From assembly GCA_026418715.1 (NCBI GenBank), contig JAOAAV010000062.1:1-64000 (forward strand): a DNA stretch of 64,000 bases, read 5' to 3'. The DNA is from Clostridia bacterium. GTDB taxonomy: Bacteria > Bacillota > Clostridia > UBA1381. Below the pieces are notes generated by a model. The model made no database searches. It was given only the letters and a program-made list of their open reading frames with translations, and had not been told where the DNA came from. Shown here in pieces: positions 48,052-58,419 of this stretch (position 1 is the first letter of the stretch; each line of letters opens with the position of its first letter). The position numbers were made by a program, and so were the translations under genes.

Positions 48052-48744
48052 ATGTATGGTTATTATTATGACTCTACTTATATATTAGTAATATTTGCGT
48101 TTTTAATGACTCTGATTGCATCGGGAGGAGTCAAGGCGACTTTTGCAAAGTACGATAAGGTAATAAATGCACGGCGTATGACGGGGGCACAGGCGGCAAG
48201 AATGATTTTAGACAGAAACGGCCTTCGCCATATACGTGTGGAGCATATAGCCGGCGATCTAAGTGATCACTATGATCCTAGAGCTGAGGTTATACGTCTG
48301 TCCGACAGCACCTATAACTCTGCCTCAATTGCGGCTGTGGGCGTTGCGGCGCACGAGGTGGGGCATGCCGTTCAGCATGCGGAAGGATATGTTCCGATAA
48401 AGGTTAGAAATTCTATTTTGCCTGTTGTCAATATCGGCTCGGCTGTTTCCATGCCTTTGTTTTTTATAGGCTTGATTATGGGAAGCTATGACCTTGCGAT
48501 GCTTGGAGTTTTGCTGTTTTCGGGTGTTTTGGTGTTCCAGCTGGTTACTTTGCCTGTCGAGTTTAACGCAAGCAGACGTGCTTTAGTTACACTGGAGGAG
48601 AGTAACCTGCTTTACGATGATGAGGTTAAAAAGGCAGCAAAAGTGCTTCGTGCGGCGGCAATGACATATGTTGCGGCTGTTGCGGCAACCGCACTTCAGC
48701 TGCTGCGGCTTGTTTTGCTTGCAAACAGAAGCAGAAGGGACTAA
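48052..48744 (+). CDS. Neutral zinc metallopeptidase (YugP family)
   Basis: VGVAAHEVGHAVQHAEGYVPIKVRNSILPVVNIGS; HExxH-type motif (HEVGH). Confidence 0.93.
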   Translation: MYGYYYDSTYILVIFAFLMTLIASGGVKATFAKYDKVINARRMTGAQAARMILDRNGLRHIRVEHIAGDLSDHYDPRAEVIRLSDSTYNSASIAAVGVAAHEVGHAVQHAEGYVPIKVRNSILPVVNIGSAVSMPLFFIGLIMGSYDLAMLGVLLFSGVLVFQLVTLPVEFNASRRALVTLEESNLLYDDEVKKAAKVLRAAAMTYVAAVAATALQLLRLVLLANRSRRD

Positions 48745-48751
48745 AGTTGAT

Positions 48752-50080
48752 ATGCCAAACCCAAGAGAAATAGCACTTTTGACTCTTTATGCCGTTGAAT
48801 ATGAGAATGCGTATTCTAATATGGCTCTAAAGGAACAGCTTGCAAAAAACAGGAGTCTTTCAAGGGAGGATAAAGCACTTGTCTCCTCACTTGTTTATGG
48901 TACAATAAAGCAAAAGCTGACGCTTGATTATGTAATAGCGTACTATTCAAATATAAGCTTCAAAAAAATATCGAAATATATACTGCAAATTCTGCGTATG
49001 GGCATATATCAGCTAATGTTTTTGACTAAAATCCCAAAATCTGCCACAGTAAACGAAAGCGTGAAGCTTGCCAAACGGTATGGACACGGTGCTTCCGCCG
49101 GGTTTGTAAATGCATTGCTTCATTCTGTCATACGGGGCGGAGAGGCAATTTCATATCCCAATGATGAAGCCGAATACTTATCGATAAAATATTCTTATCC
49201 CATGGATTTGGTCAATCGGTGGATAGAAGATTTTGGGCGGGAATTTGCAGAGGCCTTTATGGAGGCGTCAAATAAAGAGCCTAAAATGACGATACGCACA
49301 AATACGCTTAAAATTACTACTAAAAAGCTTGCGCAAAAGCTTTCTGAAAAGGGTATTTTCTGTGAGGTGAGCGATATCTATCCGCATGCGATCAATACCT
49401 CAGGCTTTGACGTTGCAAGGTCTGATTTATACAATGGCGGTTTTTTCACACCGCAGGATATTGCGGCAATGCTGGCAAGCGAGGTTCTTTCGCCGAAACC
49501 GGGCATGACGGTTTTGGATATGTGCTCAGCGCCTGGCGGGAAGGCGACGCATATGGCGCAGATTATGAATAATGAAGGACAGATACTGGCATTTGATATT
49601 CATGAGCACAAAATAAAGCTTATTGAAGACAATGCAAAGCGGCTGGGCATTGATATAATAAAAGGAATATGCAAAGACAGCTCAAAATTTGATGAAAAAT
49701 ATGCAGAATATGCGGATAAAATATTGGCGGATGTGCCATGCTCAGGACTTGGCATTATTCGCAGAAAACCTGATATTAAATGGAAGGCGCAAGCGGACGA
49801 GAGCCTTTTCAATCTGCAGAAGAAAATTTTGGAGAATGCGGCGAGATATCTTAAAAGGGGCGGGGAAATAGTGTATAGTACCTGCACTGTTGATAAGCGT
49901 GAGAATGAGGATATAATCGAGCAATTTTTGATGGAGCATTCCGATTTTGAGCGCGTTAGCATAGGGGACAGTTTGCCCGAAAGCTTGAGAAAAGCGACGG
50001 CGAAAGACGGGTACGTCACATTTTATCCCAATGTTGATGATATAGACGGCTTTTTTATTTGCAAGATGAAAAAGAGGTAG
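48752..50080 (+). CDS. rsmB: 16S rRNA (cytosine967-C5)-methyltransferase
   Basis: NusB-like N-terminus and VLDMCSAPGGKATHMAQIM...ADVPCSGLGIIRRKPDIKW...STCTVDKRENEDIIEQFL. Confidence 0.96.
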   Translation: MPNPREIALLTLYAVEYENAYSNMALKEQLAKNRSLSREDKALVSSLVYGTIKQKLTLDYVIAYYSNISFKKISKYILQILRMGIYQLMFLTKIPKSATVNESVKLAKRYGHGASAGFVNALLHSVIRGGEAISYPNDEAEYLSIKYSYPMDLVNRWIEDFGREFAEAFMEASNKEPKMTIRTNTLKITTKKLAQKLSEKGIFCEVSDIYPHAINTSGFDVARSDLYNGGFFTPQDIAAMLASEVLSPKPGMTVLDMCSAPGGKATHMAQIMNNEGQILAFDIHEHKIKLIEDNAKRLGIDIIKGICKDSSKFDEKYAEYADKILADVPCSGLGIIRRKPDIKWKAQADESLFNLQKKILENAARYLKRGGEIVYSTCTVDKRENEDIIEQFLMEHSDFERVSIGDSLPESLRKATAKDGYVTFYPNVDDIDGFFICKMKKR

Positions 50081-50083
50081 TTC

Positions 50084-51106
50084 ATGGAGAAGGATCTGAA
50101 GGATTTTAGTTTTGAGGAATTGGAAGTTTTTTTAAAAGAGCAGGGAGAGCCGGCTTTTCGCGCTAAGCAGATTTTTGCATGGCTTCACAAGGGTGTGGAA
50201 AGCTTTGATGAAATGACAAACCTTTCCAAGGCGACACGTGCAAAGTTGGATGAAATCAGCTTTGTGAGCAGGCTTGTGGTCCGTGAAAAATATGTTTCAA
50301 AGCTTGACGGGACGGTAAAGTATCTTTTTGAGCTGGAAGACGGCAATTGCATTGAAAGCGTAATTATGCGGTATAAGCACGGCATCACTATTTGCATATC
50401 ATCTCAGGTGGGCTGCCGTATGGGCTGCCGTTTTTGCGCATCTACGATAGGCGGACTGTATCGAAACCTTACTGCGGGAGAAATTTTAAATCAGGTGATC
50501 TTTGCGCAAAAGGATATAGGAGAGAGAATAAGCAATATTGTGATTATGGGTATCGGGGAGCCTCTTGACAATTATGATAATATAATCAAATTTTTGCACA
50601 ATGTAAACCATCCCGAAGGAATAAATATCGGATATCGGCATATCTCATTATCGACAAGCGGAATTGTAGATAAAATCTATTGTCTTGCGAAGGAGAATTT
50701 GCCCATTACATTATCTGTGTCGCTTCATGCACCGAATAATGAGATAAGAAATAAAATCATGCCCGTAAACTCTAAATACCCAATTGAAACATTGCTTCAA
50801 GCGTGCAGAGATTATATAAATGTTTCTGGAAGACGAATCAGCTTTGAATATTCTTTGATAAAGGGAGTAAATGATTCTGTAGATAATGCGAAGGAGCTTG
50901 CCGGAAAAATCAAGGGTATGCTTTGTCATGTCAATTTGATACCGGTTAATCCCGTAGAAGAGCGTGAATATAAAAAAAGCGGATATGAGGATGTGAAAAA
51001 GTTTCAAAAGACATTAACGGATTCGGGGATAAATGCTACGGTAAGGCGGGAGCTTGGAAGTGATATCAGTGCATCCTGTGGACAATTGAGAAAAAAGGTA
51101 TTATAA
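50084..51106 (+). CDS. rlmN: 23S rRNA (adenine2503-C2)-methyltransferase
   Basis: ISSQVGCRMGCRFCASTIGGLYRNLTAGEILNQV...MGIGEPLDNYDNIIKFL...ISFEYSLIKGVNDS. Confidence 0.97.
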   Translation: MEKDLKDFSFEELEVFLKEQGEPAFRAKQIFAWLHKGVESFDEMTNLSKATRAKLDEISFVSRLVVREKYVSKLDGTVKYLFELEDGNCIESVIMRYKHGITICISSQVGCRMGCRFCASTIGGLYRNLTAGEILNQVIFAQKDIGERISNIVIMGIGEPLDNYDNIIKFLHNVNHPEGINIGYRHISLSTSGIVDKIYCLAKENLPITLSVSLHAPNNEIRNKIMPVNSKYPIETLLQACRDYINVSGRRISFEYSLIKGVNDSVDNAKELAGKIKGMLCHVNLIPVNPVEEREYKKSGYEDVKKFQKTLTDSGINATVRRELGSDISASCGQLRKKVL

Positions 51107-51141
51107 TATATACGGCAGTATATTGAAAAGAGGTGAGAGGT

Positions 51142-51864
51142 ATGAGGATAGGCGCGGCAACGGACATAGGGATAAAAAGGAAAATAAATGAAGATGCTTT
51201 TTTCGTTTACCAGGATTCATTGTTTTTAATCGGGTTTGTCGCCGACGGTATGGGTGGACATCAAGCAGGAGAAGTAGCAAGCAAGATGGCGGCGGATTTT
51301 ATTTATGGTTACATAACGAAAGAATTGAGCGAAGGCATGAACTATGTTGAAGCTGCCGAAGCTGCGAGACGCGCATTCGTGGAGGCAAATAACGAAATAT
51401 ATATATATGCAAAAAAACATGAGATTTTGCTGGGCATGGGCGCCACATCCACTCTTGCAATGGTATATCAAGGCAAGCTGATTACCGCTCATGTGGGGGA
51501 CAGCAGAGTATATACTATAGGCAGTGAAATTAAAAGAGTCACAAAGGATCATTCTTATGTGCAGGAGCTTTTGCTGCGTGGAGAGATAAGTGAGGAGCTT
51601 GCAAAAAATCATCCCAAAAAAAATTACATTATGAGGGCAATGGGTACGGAAGACACAATAAAGGTAGATGTTGGGATATATAATTATAATGATGAGATTG
51701 TTTTGGTTTGCAGCGACGGACTCACCAATATGGTTGAAGAAGAGGAAATTAAAGATATTATTTTAGAAAATGACAATCTTCAGACGGCGGCGGAAAGGCT
51801 TGTAGAAAAAGCAAACAGTATGGGTGGAACGGACAATATAACCGTGGTACTGTTTGATAAATAG
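51142..51864 (+). CDS. stp: PP2C-family Ser/Thr protein phosphatase
   Basis: IGAATDIGIKRKINEDAFFVYQ...VADGMGGHQAGEVASKMA...AHVGDSRVYTI...GTDNITVVLFDK. Confidence 0.95.
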   Translation: MRIGAATDIGIKRKINEDAFFVYQDSLFLIGFVADGMGGHQAGEVASKMAADFIYGYITKELSEGMNYVEAAEAARRAFVEANNEIYIYAKKHEILLGMGATSTLAMVYQGKLITAHVGDSRVYTIGSEIKRVTKDHSYVQELLLRGEISEELAKNHPKKNYIMRAMGTEDTIKVDVGIYNYNDEIVLVCSDGLTNMVEEEEIKDIILENDNLQTAAERLVEKANSMGGTDNITVVLFDK

Positions 51865-51895
51865 TTTTGAATTCTTAGAGAGAAGGGAAAAAGAA

Positions 51896-53869
51896 ATGAG
51901 CGATGAGAATTTGATCGGTAAAATGCTTGGGAGAAGATATGAGATAATTGAAAAAATCGGCACTGGAGGGATGGCGACTGTTTATAAGGCAAAGTGTCAT
52001 CTTTTGAATAGATTTGTGGCAGTTAAGGTTCTTCGTGAGGAGCTTAAAAGTGATGAGGAAATTGTTAAAAAGTTTAATGTGGAATCACAGTCTGCCGCGA
52101 GCTTGTCGCATCATAACATCGTTTCCATTTATGATGTGGGCGAGGAAAACGGAATAAGCTATATTGTTATGGAATATGTTGAGGGTATTACGCTGAAAGA
52201 ATATATCCGGCAAAAGAAAGTCCTTCCATGGCGTGAGGCATGCCAATTTGCCGAGCAGATTTGTGCCGCTCTTGACCATGCGCACAAGAAACATATTATA
52301 CATAGGGATATTAAGCCCCATAATATATTGATTACGCACGACCTTACATTAAAAGTGACGGATTTCGGGATTGCCCGCGCTGTCAGTTCGGAAACTTTGG
52401 TTGTGGGAAGCACTGCTCTCGGATCGGTGCATTATATCTCTCCGGAGCAGGCAAGAGGCGGTTATACGGATGAACGTTCGGACATATACTCTATGGGGGT
52501 CGTTCTTTATGAGATGCTTACTGGAAAGGTTCCGTTTGACGGTGAAAATCCTGTATCTATTGCACTCATGCACATTGAAAAGGAAGCAAAAAACATAAAA
52601 GAAATAAATCCGGATGTTCCGGACAATGTTGTACAGATTGTAATCAAGGCTATGGCAAAGGAGCAGCATTTAAGATATCAAACGGCAATGGCGATGCTGA
52701 ATGATTTAAAGAATGCAGTAGGAGAGGATTATAAAAAAGATAATAATAAGGCTGAAAGTCCTGCCGTTGAGGAAATAGGAGGGGAGAAGATGAAAAAAGG
52801 AAAAAAGCCTAAAGTCCCTAAGACACCCGAGCAAATAAAAGAGGACAGATTGGCTACGATTTTGGCGCTTATCACCGTGATTGTAATATTGGGAGTTGCT
52901 GCCGGAACATATTTGTTTATAAGAGCAGGCACATATGAGGTCCAAGTTCCTAATCTCATCAATATGACACTTGACGAGGCAAAGGCGGCGATTAAGGATA
53001 CCAAATTTACCATAGAGGAGCCTGTTTCGACAGAGGCATCGGATACGGTGGAAGCTGGAAGAATTATTTCCCAAGACCCAGGTGCAAATGAGTCTGTGAA
53101 AAAAAACACTAAAATCAAGCTTGTGGTAAGTTCGGGGAAAAGTACGGCAGCAGGCGATATTGAAGTGCCGAATGTGGTGAATTTAAGTTATGATGCGGCT
53201 GTCAAAGCGCTTAAGGACAAAAAGCTCAAATATGAAAAAACGGAAGAGACAAGCGAAACGGTGAGTGAAAATACAGTCATCCGCCAGTCGCCAGAAAGCG
53301 GGACAAAGGTTGCCGAAAATACGGTTGTAAAGCTGTATGTGAGCACGGGTTCAAAAGAAAAGGTCTCTGTTCCTGATTTGAGTGGTGAAACCAGAGAAAA
53401 GGCGGAAAATTCTCTAAAATTGGCGGGGCTTCAGCTTGGCAGCGTAACAAAGGAAAATTCGGACAGCCCTGTCGGAACGGTTATAAAGCAGAGCCCAGCA
53501 AAAAACAGCCAGGTTTCAAAAAATTCTTTTGTCAGCATTGTCTTAAGCAGCGGACCTTCACAAACGGAGGAACCTGAAAAGACTTCTCAGCCTACAACTT
53601 CGCCGACAAAACGGCCCGCAGCGACATCAACCGCTAATCCAGTGTCAACTGCGGCACCGAAACAGAAAATTTTGACTATAACCTTCCCAGAGGGCTACGG
53701 CGATACGATTAACGTAAAAGTAGTAGCGAACGGACAAACGATTTATAATAAGCAGCACAGCAAGTCGGAAGGCGGCGTGAGAATACCCGTACAGGGGACA
53801 AAGGATGCGAATGTTCAAATTTATCTCAACGGAAATTTGGTTGAGGAAAAAACGATTGAGTTTGATTGA
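51896..53869 (+). CDS. prkC: Ser/Thr protein kinase with three PASTA domains (PrkC/Stk1)
   Basis: YEIIEKIGTGGMATVYKAKCHLLNRFVAVKVLREEL...HRDIKPHNILIT...DFGIARA; three PASTA repeats. Confidence 0.96.
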   Translation: MSDENLIGKMLGRRYEIIEKIGTGGMATVYKAKCHLLNRFVAVKVLREELKSDEEIVKKFNVESQSAASLSHHNIVSIYDVGEENGISYIVMEYVEGITLKEYIRQKKVLPWREACQFAEQICAALDHAHKKHIIHRDIKPHNILITHDLTLKVTDFGIARAVSSETLVVGSTALGSVHYISPEQARGGYTDERSDIYSMGVVLYEMLTGKVPFDGENPVSIALMHIEKEAKNIKEINPDVPDNVVQIVIKAMAKEQHLRYQTAMAMLNDLKNAVGEDYKKDNNKAESPAVEEIGGEKMKKGKKPKVPKTPEQIKEDRLATILALITVIVILGVAAGTYLFIRAGTYEVQVPNLINMTLDEAKAAIKDTKFTIEEPVSTEASDTVEAGRIISQDPGANESVKKNTKIKLVVSSGKSTAAGDIEVPNVVNLSYDAAVKALKDKKLKYEKTEETSETVSENTVIRQSPESGTKVAENTVVKLYVSTGSKEKVSVPDLSGETREKAENSLKLAGLQLGSVTKENSDSPVGTVIKQSPAKNSQVSKNSFVSIVLSSGPSQTEEPEKTSQPTTSPTKRPAATSTANPVSTAAPKQKILTITFPEGYGDTINVKVVANGQTIYNKQHSKSEGGVRIPVQGTKDANVQIYLNGNLVEEKTIEFD

Positions 53870-53899
53870 TTTTTTGATGTACGAAACGGAGAGATATGT

Positions 53900-54763
53900 T
53901 TGACGGGAGTTATAGTAAAAGGCATAGGAGGATTCTATTACGTAAGGGCGGAGGATGGAGAACTTTATGAGTGCAAGGCACGGGGAATTTTCCGAAAAAA
54001 TAAAATAACCCCGATGATAGGAGATAAAGTAGAAATAGAAGTAAAAAATAACAAGGGCAGTATTGTTGCCATATGTGACAGGACAACCACCCTTGTCCGC
54101 CCGCCGGTGGCAAATATAGATGCTTTAGTGCTTGTGACTGCGGCGGCATCTCCTGCCCCAAATCATTTTTTGATTGATAAAATGCTTGTAAATGTTCAAA
54201 TAAATCGTATTCTGCCTATTATATGTATTAACAAAATAGATATCGCATCTTGTGATGAACTGTATGAAATATATACTAAAGCGGGATATGCCGTAGTTTG
54301 TACAAGCGCTGAGAAAAATATTGGAATACAGGCCCTGCTTGAGCATATTCAGGGGCATGTGACGGCATTTGCAGGTCCTTCTGGCGTTGGAAAGTCCACC
54401 ATTTTGAATATGCTCACGGGAATGGGGCTTGAAACAGGAGCTGTAAGTGATAAAATAGGTCGAGGCAAGCATACGACTCGTCACGTTGAGCTTCTTGAGC
54501 TTTCTTCAGGTGGGTTTGTATTGGACACGCCCGGTTTTAGCTCTTTTGAGGTTGATGAAATTAGGGCAGATGAGCTTGAAGCTTATTTCCCTGAAATTTT
54601 TGAGCGTTCGGCGCAATGCAGATTTCGGGGATGCACGCATTTGGCGGAACCTGGATGCAGAGTAATTGAGGCGGTTGAAAGCGGGCAGATAGCAAGGTCA
54701 AGATATACAAGCTATAAAGAGATATATAATTATTTGAAAACCATCAAGGAATGGGAAAAATAA
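53900..54763 (+). CDS. rsgA: Small ribosomal subunit biogenesis GTPase RsgA
   Basis: Circularly permuted GTPase motifs CINKIDIA, GPSGVGKSTILNML, DTPGFSSFE; zinc motif CRFRGCTHLAEPGC. Confidence 0.97.
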   Translation: MTGVIVKGIGGFYYVRAEDGELYECKARGIFRKNKITPMIGDKVEIEVKNNKGSIVAICDRTTTLVRPPVANIDALVLVTAAASPAPNHFLIDKMLVNVQINRILPIICINKIDIASCDELYEIYTKAGYAVVCTSAEKNIGIQALLEHIQGHVTAFAGPSGVGKSTILNMLTGMGLETGAVSDKIGRGKHTTRHVELLELSSGGFVLDTPGFSSFEVDEIRADELEAYFPEIFERSAQCRFRGCTHLAEPGCRVIEAVESGQIARSRYTSYKEIYNYLKTIKEWEK

Positions 54764-54775
54764 ACGGAGGAAATA

Positions 54776-55417
54776 ATGAAGTTAGCACCATCAATATTAT
54801 CGGCAGATTTTGGAATACTCAAAGAGCAGGTTCAGGAGGTTGAAGAATCGGGTGCCGAATGGCTGCACATTGATGTTATGGATGGACATTTTGTGCCGAA
54901 TATTACGTTTGGCCCTGTTGTAGTGAAGTCAATCAGAAGATATACGAAGCTTTTCTTTGACGTGCATTTGATGATATGCAATCCGGAAAAATATATAGAA
55001 GAATTTGTAAAGGCAGGGGCGGATTCAATCACATTTCATGCAGAGGCAGTTGAGGATATTGAGGCGTGTATCGAACTTATAAAATCGTTTCATATAAAAG
55101 CTGGGATTGCCATTAATCCAGATACTGATGTTGAGATTATAGTACCGTATCTTGACATGATTGATATGGTTTTGATTATGAGTGTGCATCCGGGTTTTGG
55201 AGGACAAAAATATATATCCGAGGTTGATGAAAAAATCAGATATTTGAGGAAGATAAAGGGTGACGAATTTGACATTGAAGTTGACGGGGGTATTAACTCT
55301 CAAAACATTGCTCATATTATAGGGTGTGGCGCAAATATTATTGTAGCCGGATCTGCCGTATTTGAGGATGATATAGAAAAATCAATTGCAGCCCTTAAAG
55401 AGGCGTCAAATATATGA
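54776..55417 (+). CDS. rpe: Ribulose-phosphate 3-epimerase
   Basis: KLAPSILSADFGILKEQVQEVEESGAEWLHIDVMDGHFVPNITFGPVVV...MSVHPGFGGQKYI. Confidence 0.97.
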   Translation: MKLAPSILSADFGILKEQVQEVEESGAEWLHIDVMDGHFVPNITFGPVVVKSIRRYTKLFFDVHLMICNPEKYIEEFVKAGADSITFHAEAVEDIEACIELIKSFHIKAGIAINPDTDVEIIVPYLDMIDMVLIMSVHPGFGGQKYISEVDEKIRYLRKIKGDEFDIEVDGGINSQNIAHIIGCGANIIVAGSAVFEDDIEKSIAALKEASNI

Positions 55418-56028
55418 GAGCCGTCATTATAGGAAACGGCGCCATGCATGATGAGTGTTTTTATCGTTCGGTACTAAGGGAAAGCGATTATATTATATGC
55501 GCCGACGGAGGCTACGACAGAGCTCTAAAATTGGGTATAACTCCAAATATTTTAGTCGGAGACCTTGATTCTGTTTGCCATGAACCTGACATTCCTGTAA
55601 TAAAATACCCTGTAAAAAAGGATATGACTGATGGGGAAATTGCAGTGCGTTATGCTGTGGAACATGACTTTGAAGAAATTTTGATGATAGGGTTTACGGG
55701 AAACAGGCTCGACCATACGATAAGCAATTTGTTTTTTCTGAAGCTTATTTGCGAAAGCGGCAAAAAAGGGATGTTGCTTGACGAGCGTAATGAAATTTAT
55801 TTTTTAAAGGATGAGATAACAGTTTGCGGCAGCGAGGGAGATATTGTATCTATCGTACCGATTGGCTGCGATGTCGAAGGCGTATGCACAGAAGGTTTGG
55901 AATATCCGCTTTGTAATGAAACTTTGCATTTTTCGAGCAGTCGAGGAATCAGCAATGTTATGCTGACTAAAATGTGCAAAATAACCGCCAAAAGCGGGAC
56001 TGCGCTTGTGATAAAAAGCAGGGATTGA
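55414..56028 (+). CDS. thiN: Thiamine pyrophosphokinase
   Basis: YIICADGGYDRALKLGITPNILVGDLDSV...YPVKKDMTDGEIAVRYA...GFTGNRLDHTISNLFFL. Confidence 0.95.
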   Translation: MRAVIIGNGAMHDECFYRSVLRESDYIICADGGYDRALKLGITPNILVGDLDSVCHEPDIPVIKYPVKKDMTDGEIAVRYAVEHDFEEILMIGFTGNRLDHTISNLFFLKLICESGKKGMLLDERNEIYFLKDEITVCGSEGDIVSIVPIGCDVEGVCTEGLEYPLCNETLHFSSSRGISNVMLTKMCKITAKSGTALVIKSRD

Positions 56029-56074
56029 AAGTTGAGATATATAAAGATTGTTCTTTATTTTTAGGAGAATATAT

Positions 56075-57238
56075 ATGGTTTATTTGGATAATGCCGCAAC
56101 AACCAAGCCATCTAAGGCGGCAGTCGACGCAATGCTTGTATCTTGTGAGCATTTTGGTAATCCGTCGTCGCTTCACAGGGTGGGTTTGAATGCGGAGAAG
56201 ATAATAAAAAACAGCAGACAGGCGGTAAGTCGTCTGATTGGCGTTGATGCAGGGAAAATTTATTTTACGTCCGGCGGGACAGAGGCAAATAATATGGCGA
56301 TTTTAGGATGTGCCTTTCAAAACGAGAAAAAAGGCAGACACCTTGTAACCACAAAAATAGAGCATCCTTCCGTGCTTGAGGTTTTTAAGTTTTTAGAAAA
56401 AGCGGGCTTTGAGGTTTCCTTTGTCGGTGTCGATCAAAACGGGATTATGAGGATTGACGAATTTGAAGCCGTATTGCGTGAAGATACGGTTTTAGTGAGT
56501 GTTATGAGCGTAAATAATGAAACCGGAATGATCCAGCCTGTGGATAAGCTTAAGGCGATTATGGGAAGGAAAAGTCCCAAAGCGGCTTTGCACTCGGATG
56601 CTGTGCAAGCATTCGGAAAAATAGTAATAAATCCGAGGGCATGGGGAATAAATCTTCTCAGTATGAGTGCGCACAAAGTGCACGGTATAAAGGGAACGGG
56701 TGCGCTCTATGCCGACGGTGTGAGCATAAGACCTCTGTTTGCCGGCGGAGGACAGGAGAAAAATATGCGATCCGGTACCGAAAACGTGGTTGGGATTGCC
56801 GCATTTGGAGCGGTAGCTGGAGAAATTGATATAACGAAAAACAGGGAAAAGGCACTCTTATTGAGGAAGAGACTGGAGCAGGGCATACTTTCAAATATAG
56901 ACGACGTTAAAATAAACGGTTCCGATGAATTTGCATCAGGATTTATTTTAAATGTATCATTTTTGGGAGTAAAGTCGGAAGTGCTTTTGCATTCGCTTGA
57001 AAACAGAGGAATTTATGTATCATCAGGGTCGGCGTGTTCCTCGAACAAGTCTGCGCAAAATTACGTTTTAGCGGCTATGGGACGGTCAAAAGAAGAAATA
57101 GACGGTGCAATTCGTTTCAGCCTAAGCAATGAGAATACCGATGGCGACATAGACTTTTGCATCGACGTTCTGAAAACAGAGGTTGCCAACATAAGAAAAT
57201 ATGTGAGGGGAAGAAATGAAAGAAATCATCATGGTTAA
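56075..57238 (+). CDS. Cysteine desulfurase (NifS/IscS-like)
   Basis: MVYLDNAATTKPSKAAVDAM...ASGSACSSNKSAQNYVL-type active-site region (YVSSGSACSSNK). Confidence 0.95.
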   Translation: MVYLDNAATTKPSKAAVDAMLVSCEHFGNPSSLHRVGLNAEKIIKNSRQAVSRLIGVDAGKIYFTSGGTEANNMAILGCAFQNEKKGRHLVTTKIEHPSVLEVFKFLEKAGFEVSFVGVDQNGIMRIDEFEAVLREDTVLVSVMSVNNETGMIQPVDKLKAIMGRKSPKAALHSDAVQAFGKIVINPRAWGINLLSMSAHKVHGIKGTGALYADGVSIRPLFAGGGQEKNMRSGTENVVGIAAFGAVAGEIDITKNREKALLLRKRLEQGILSNIDDVKINGSDEFASGFILNVSFLGVKSEVLLHSLENRGIYVSSGSACSSNKSAQNYVLAAMGRSKEEIDGAIRFSLSNENTDGDIDFCIDVLKTEVANIRKYVRGRNERNHHG

Positions 57239-58403
57239 ATACGGAGAAATTATCCTGAAGGGATTAAACAGACCCGTATTTGAGAATATTCTTGTCAAAA
57301 ACATAAAGAACGCCTTGAAAAATATTGATAATATCAGTGTTCGCAAGGCGCAGGCGACAATTTATATCGAGGCGGAGAATGAGAATAAAATTGACCTTTT
57401 GGTTGAACGGCTTGCAAAAGTTTTTGGGATTGTGTCAATTGCAAGAGCTGCGGTTGTAGAGAAGGACATGGAAACGATAAAACAGGCTGCTCTTTCCTAT
57501 TGCAGTTATCGCCTCGATGCGGGTATTCGATTTAAGGTTGAGGCAAAACGGGCGGACAAAGGCTTTGCGCTAAAATCCCCTGAAATATGCACGGAGGTTG
57601 GCGGATATTTGCTAGAAAATAATCCTAAGCTGATTGTGGACGTGCATAATCCCGACACTGTGGTAAAGGTGGAAATCCGAGATTTTGGTGCTTATATTTA
57701 CTGTGAGGAGGATAAGCGTGCAGGGCAGGGCGGTATGCCCATAGGAACGGGAAGCAGAGCAACGCTTCTTTTGTCGGGAGGAATTGATAGTCCGGTTGCG
57801 GGTCATATGATTGCAAAGCGAGGCGTTGAAATTGATGCTGTCAATTTTTTCAGCTATCCGTATACAAGCGAAAGAGCCAAAGAAAAGGTCGTTGAATTGG
57901 CTCAAATCATAGCACAGTATACGTCGAAAATCAATCTCCATATTGTTCCGTTTACGGATATACAATTGGAAATAAGAGATAAATGTCCAGAGGAGCATAT
58001 GACCTTGATTATGCGAAGATTTATGATGAGAATAGCGGAAAAAATTGCCGCAAAGAATAAGTCTTTGGCACTTGTTACGGGAGAGAGCGTGGGTCAGGTG
58101 GCAAGCCAGACAATGGCGGCATTAAACGTTACAAATGCGGTGGTTGATATGCCTGTTCTCCGCCCGCTGATAGGTATGGACAAAGAGGAAATTATTGCAA
58201 GGGCAAGAGAAATAGGCACGTTTGAAACATCTATTCTCCCATATGAGGATTGCTGCACTGTGTTTACTCCAAAGCATCCGACTACAAACCCTAAAATAAG
58301 CTCAATTGAAAAGTCGGAAAGTGTGCTTGACGTTGATGCACTTGTCGATGAAGCAATGCAGAGTATTGAAACAATGGTTGTGTATCCTCAGGCGGATTTT
58401 TGA
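57216..58403 (+). CDS. thiI: tRNA 4-thiouridine(8) synthase ThiI
   Basis: VKYGEIILKGLNRPVFE...LLLSGGIDSPVAGHMIAKRGVEIDAVNFFSYPYTSERA. Confidence 0.97.
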   Translation: MKEIIMVKYGEIILKGLNRPVFENILVKNIKNALKNIDNISVRKAQATIYIEAENENKIDLLVERLAKVFGIVSIARAAVVEKDMETIKQAALSYCSYRLDAGIRFKVEAKRADKGFALKSPEICTEVGGYLLENNPKLIVDVHNPDTVVKVEIRDFGAYIYCEEDKRAGQGGMPIGTGSRATLLLSGGIDSPVAGHMIAKRGVEIDAVNFFSYPYTSERAKEKVVELAQIIAQYTSKINLHIVPFTDIQLEIRDKCPEEHMTLIMRRFMMRIAEKIAAKNKSLALVTGESVGQVASQTMAALNVTNAVVDMPVLRPLIGMDKEEIIARAREIGTFETSILPYEDCCTVFTPKHPTTNPKISSIEKSESVLDVDALVDEAMQSIETMVVYPQADF

Positions 58404-58419
58404 GAAAAGGGGTATTTTA

